A DNA stretch of 64,000 bases. Origin: Anticarsia gemmatalis. Its lineage: Eukaryota > Arthropoda > Insecta > Lepidoptera > Erebidae. Under the pieces are notes generated by a model. The model made no database searches. It worked only from the letters and a program-made list of their open reading frames with translations, and was not told the origin of the DNA. The stretch is taken from positions 5,247,124-5,311,123 of the forward strand of contig NC_134775.1 of the NCBI RefSeq assembly GCF_050436995.1, given 5' to 3'. The position numbers were made by a program, and so were the translations under genes. This document shows positions 60,839 to 64,000 of the stretch, in pieces; positions within the stretch are counted from its first letter, which is position 1; each line of letters starts with the position of its first letter.

Positions 60839-63800
60839 ATGGACAAACTGGAGCTGCAGTCTGCATGTTTTCAAAAAATTAAGTCCTTGTGTGTCAACTA
60901 TCGCAAGGACTCCCCAACTAGAAAAACTGTTGAATATCTCAACGCGCGCTTGTCATCTTTAGAAGGTTTATGGGCTGAGTTTGATGAAAATCACGCTCAT
61001 TTACTGTTGGAGTTAGAAGACAAAACCATCGACTACTTGCAAAACGATATTCATGGACAAATTAAGGAGATGTACGTGGCAGTCAAAGCGGATATCTCTA
61101 ACAGGTTAAAAGAAAAGCCTAGTCCTAAACCACGCGTACGATTCGATTTTTCGGATAGCGAGCAAACTGGCTGCGATGATGAAATACAACTTCTACTTGA
61201 CAGGCAAGAATGTAATTTTAATTCGATATGCCGTACGCTGTCCAAGAGTAAAAACGTATCAAAGTCCAAGAGCTGGGAGTTGAATGAGCTGCTGGCTACC
61301 TTGAAGTCGAAATGGGATACTATTGACAAACTTCATTGGCAAATCGATTTTCACTTAAAGGGGTCAAACGGGTACTATTATGAAAGGTTCGCGGAAATTG
61401 AAGAAAGATACGAAGAACTCAAAAATAGCATCCATGACAAGCTTTGGTCGACTGATCATTACAACAAGTCTACGCCCAAGATTGAGCTCCCTGAATTTTC
61501 TGGCAGTTTCAAGCAATGGATCTCGTTCAAGGACTTGTTCTTAGAGTCCATTGACAAAAACCCTTCTATTAACAACGCACAGAAAATGCAACATCTGAAG
61601 AGCAAACTGCGTGGGGAAGCTGAACAACTAGTACAGCATCTAAAAATCAGCGCTGACAACTACCTCTCATGTTGGGATATTTTGGTACAGCGTTACGATA
61701 ATCGTCGCTCACAGTTTGCCGAATACATGAACACTATGCTCGATGTACCCATCGTACAACAATCGGACGCATCCAGTATAAAGAGGTTGCATGATACAAT
61801 TACTGAGTGTATTAATGGCATCTATAACATTGGATACGATACAGCAACATGGGACCCGATGATAGTACACATTATGACTAGAAAGTTGGACTTCTACACC
61901 TTGAGAGACTACACAAGGGAACTAAAGGATCGCAGAGAAATGCAAACCTTGCAAGAATTTCTGTCTTTTCTTGAGGGCCAATTTATGTCATATGATACAT
62001 TGAAATCGGCGAAGAAAAACAATGAAACAAAAGTTGAAAAATCTTTTAAAAATAATTCCAACAAGCAAACCCAGGTGAAAAAACCTAACTCGAACAATAA
62101 TAAAACTTATAACTATTACGCCACTTACGGGAAATGCCCACATTGCAACGGAAGTCATGTATTAATGCAATGTGACAAATTCTTGGAACTGGATACGAAG
62201 AAACGAAATATTACAGTTACGAAATTACAACTTTGTAAAAATTGCCTATTTAGTCATGGCAACGGCGAATGCAAATCAAGCAAAACGTGCCGCGAATGCA
62301 ACCTGAAACATCATACGTTGTTGCACAATAATGACAAAGATGGCAAAACATCACGCCATGCTAAAACTGAGACTGAGCAGCCTTCTATAACCACAACTCA
62401 AAAATCATCGTCGAATCACCTTCAAACAAACGACATGGAAGTCCTACTGACAACCGTTCAGTTAAAGGTGAAATCAGTCGATGGCACGTATACCACTTTA
62501 CGTGCGTTACTGGACCAAGGTTCTCAGACTAACTTAATAACTGAAAACGCTGCTCAACTGTTACGACTGCCACGGAAAAAGATCAACGCATCTGTAACGG
62601 GCATCGGCTCTGTTTCGGGAGAGTGCAGGGGACAAGTTAATATTTCCTGTAAATCAATCTACTCTGACTACAGTTTTGAAACTCGTGCGCTCATCTTGAA
62701 GAAACTAACTAATAACTTACCAACAACTACGTTTGAGAAGAGTTCATGGCCTCATCTCGAGAACTTAAAATTGGCGGATCCTGACTTCAACATCTCGCGT
62801 CAAATAGATATTCTATTGGGGGCAGATGTATACTCTGAGATTATCTTAGATGGAGTACTGAAAGGAGATAACCAAACACCCGTTGCACAGCAAACTCAAA
62901 TTGGCTGGATTTTATGCGGCAAGTTAAAAACGTTTTCCTGTCACATAACATTACTTAACTTAGAAGAACTAACTAAATTCTGGGAAACGGAAGACATCCA
63001 CACGTCTAACAACTCGTCCCAGGATAGTCATTGTGAACAATTTTACAAAGATACTACGCAACGCTTGTCAGATGGGAAATATGTTGTAAAGATGCCTCTC
63101 TATCATAATTACCAAGAGAAATTGGGAAAATCTAAAGCAACTGCTATTTCTCAGTACGTGCAATTAGAAAAACGACTTCATAAAAACCAAAAACTTTCGA
63201 GAATGTACAAACAGTTCATTCAAGAATATAATGACCTTGGTCATATGAAGCCGTCACTCGAAAATACGAGTACTTCAACTAAGAACTCGTGCTATTTACC
63301 ACATCATGGGGTTTTGCGAGAAAATTCGGCAACTACGAAACTCAGAGTCGTATTTAACGCTTCGCAAAAGACATCCAGTGGCTACAGCTTGAATAGTCTG
63401 ATGGAAAAAGGGCCTAACCTACAAAAGGACCTACAGACCTTAATCTTAAAATGGCGAACATATATGTACGCCTTTACTGCGGATATAGAAAAGATGTACC
63501 GTTGTATATGGATTTCGGAAGATCAACAGCATCTTCAAAAAATCATCTGGCGGGATTCATCTGACGATATACTGAGTGACTATCAACTTTGCACGGTTAC
63601 ATACGGAACAAAGGCCGCTCCGTGGCTCGCCATGCGAACACTGAAGCAGTTAACCTACGATGATGGCCATATGTACCCGGATGCTGCGAAAATACTACAG
63701 ACCGAATGTTACACTGATGACGTCATTAGCGGTCATAACAGCCTCCCTGTAGCACAAAGTTTACAACAATCACTTATTCAATTGTTGAAGGGAGGGGGAA

Positions 63801-64000
63801 TGAATTTAAGGAAATGGAAAAGTAATAATCGATCGTTATTGGAAAATTTAAACGAAGAGCAGATATCTAATCGAGACTTATTTGATTTTAAAAATGAAGA
63901 ATCATCAAAAACTTTGGGCCTTGGTTGGAATCCTGCAAGCGATACCTTTCACTTTAACTGGCAAGTGAAAAATACCAACAAATTAACTAAACGATCGCTT
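60839..64000 (+). CDS. Bel1 BEL/Pao gag-pol polyprotein, partial (no stop in window)
   Basis: 1054 codons open from MDKLELQSACFQKIKSL to the window end. Gag: a long helical N-terminus, then the DUF1759-like capsid part (KIELPEFSGSFKQWISFKDL, MQHLKSKLRGEAEQLVQHL). Cys/His clusters: CPHCNGSHVLMQC, CKNCLFSHGNGEC and CRECNLKHHTLLH. Protease: LRALLDQGSQTNLI, the BEL-type D-Q-G-S-Q site, then IDILLGADVYSEII and QIGWILCGKL. RT: KLRVVFNASQKTSSGYSLN, FTADIEKMYRCIWI, TVTYGTKAAPWLAMRTL and active site CYTDDVISG (near 63715). No internal stop or frameshift is seen, so this copy is coding-competent as far as visible. Confidence 0.9.
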   Translation, partial: MDKLELQSACFQKIKSLCVNYRKDSPTRKTVEYLNARLSSLEGLWAEFDENHAHLLLELEDKTIDYLQNDIHGQIKEMYVAVKADISNRLKEKPSPKPRVRFDFSDSEQTGCDDEIQLLLDRQECNFNSICRTLSKSKNVSKSKSWELNELLATLKSKWDTIDKLHWQIDFHLKGSNGYYYERFAEIEERYEELKNSIHDKLWSTDHYNKSTPKIELPEFSGSFKQWISFKDLFLESIDKNPSINNAQKMQHLKSKLRGEAEQLVQHLKISADNYLSCWDILVQRYDNRRSQFAEYMNTMLDVPIVQQSDASSIKRLHDTITECINGIYNIGYDTATWDPMIVHIMTRKLDFYTLRDYTRELKDRREMQTLQEFLSFLEGQFMSYDTLKSAKKNNETKVEKSFKNNSNKQTQVKKPNSNNNKTYNYYATYGKCPHCNGSHVLMQCDKFLELDTKKRNITVTKLQLCKNCLFSHGNGECKSSKTCRECNLKHHTLLHNNDKDGKTSRHAKTETEQPSITTTQKSSSNHLQTNDMEVLLTTVQLKVKSVDGTYTTLRALLDQGSQTNLITENAAQLLRLPRKKINASVTGIGSVSGECRGQVNISCKSIYSDYSFETRALILKKLTNNLPTTTFEKSSWPHLENLKLADPDFNISRQIDILLGADVYSEIILDGVLKGDNQTPVAQQTQIGWILCGKLKTFSCHITLLNLEELTKFWETEDIHTSNNSSQDSHCEQFYKDTTQRLSDGKYVVKMPLYHNYQEKLGKSKATAISQYVQLEKRLHKNQKLSRMYKQFIQEYNDLGHMKPSLENTSTSTKNSCYLPHHGVLRENSATTKLRVVFNASQKTSSGYSLNSLMEKGPNLQKDLQTLILKWRTYMYAFTADIEKMYRCIWISEDQQHLQKIIWRDSSDDILSDYQLCTVTYGTKAAPWLAMRTLKQLTYDDGHMYPDAAKILQTECYTDDVISGHNSLPVAQSLQQSLIQLLKGGGMNLRKWKSNNRSLLENLNEEQISNRDLFDFKNEESSKTLGLGWNPASDTFHFNWQVKNTNKLTKRSL

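Larger units (their letters stand above)
60142..64000 (+). mobile_element. BEL/Pao LTR retrotransposon, 5' part (Bel1)
   Basis: 5' LTR, primer-binding site, leader and an open gag-pol frame that runs off the right edge of the window. The 3' half (RNase H, integrase, 3' LTR) is not in view. Confidence 0.9.

Noticed and set aside
1..64000. CRISPR array, bacterial operon, riboswitch or host housekeeping gene
   Set aside because: Looked for and not found; all sizeable frames belong to transposable elements or are shadows, and the repeats are of eukaryotic element types.

Overview
This 64 kb window is animal nuclear DNA made almost entirely of transposable elements. I see no convincing host gene, rRNA, tRNA or CRISPR array. 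The mix points to an insect, most likely a moth or butterfly: R4/Dong-type elements in TAA repeats, Jockey- and CR1-like non-LTR elements, Mdg3- and errantivirus-like gypsy elements, BEL/Pao, and a short repeat starting CTAGCTGACCCGCG. This is inferred from repeat families, not from a marker gene.

Layout. 1-3.45 kb: two 5'-truncated non-LTR remnants, the second ending in a (TGATT)n tail. 3.7-14.5 kb: two R4/Dong-like elements head to tail on the minus strand at TTA/TAA repeats. The left one (DongA) is broken by a Tc1 transposon and by nonsense codons. The right one (DongB, 9440-13736) has an open 1370-codon frame. A non-coding relative sits at 13762-14480. 14.5-17.3 kb: GC-rich Jockey-like element. 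17.3-23.7 kb: Mdg3-like gypsy element (GypM) carrying a solo LTR.

24-50 kb is a nested stack. Gypsy element GypC (minus strand) survives as 50235-48014 and 24239-23991. It was split by GypB (plus strand, 24240 to about 48013). GypB received GypA (24433-30693, identical LTRs, TSD CGTG), a SINE-like copy, two solo LTRs and, in its own 3' LTR, a TIR element starting CAGGGTGTAA (37569-47988). That last element contains a complete-looking 7.65 kb MULE (39988-47637; 789-bp TIRs, 8-bp TSD). The MULE's 1006-aa protein joins a DDE transposase to a ubiquitin-protease-like domain. GypC also carries an LTR-env-LTR cassette (48786-50111).

50.2-64 kb: a CR1/Jockey-type element with intact ORF1 and decayed ORF2; a decayed gypsy element (GypD) whose gag appears to start inside its LTR; and a BEL/Pao element whose open frame runs off the right edge.

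Most interesting: the transposase-protease MULE; a conserved UUU-UUU-CGU +1 shift site at the gag-pol junction of GypA and GypB; small myristoylated membrane-protein ORFs upstream of gag in both; a possible HDV-like ribozyme at the R4/Dong 5' ends; and the env-only LTR cassette.
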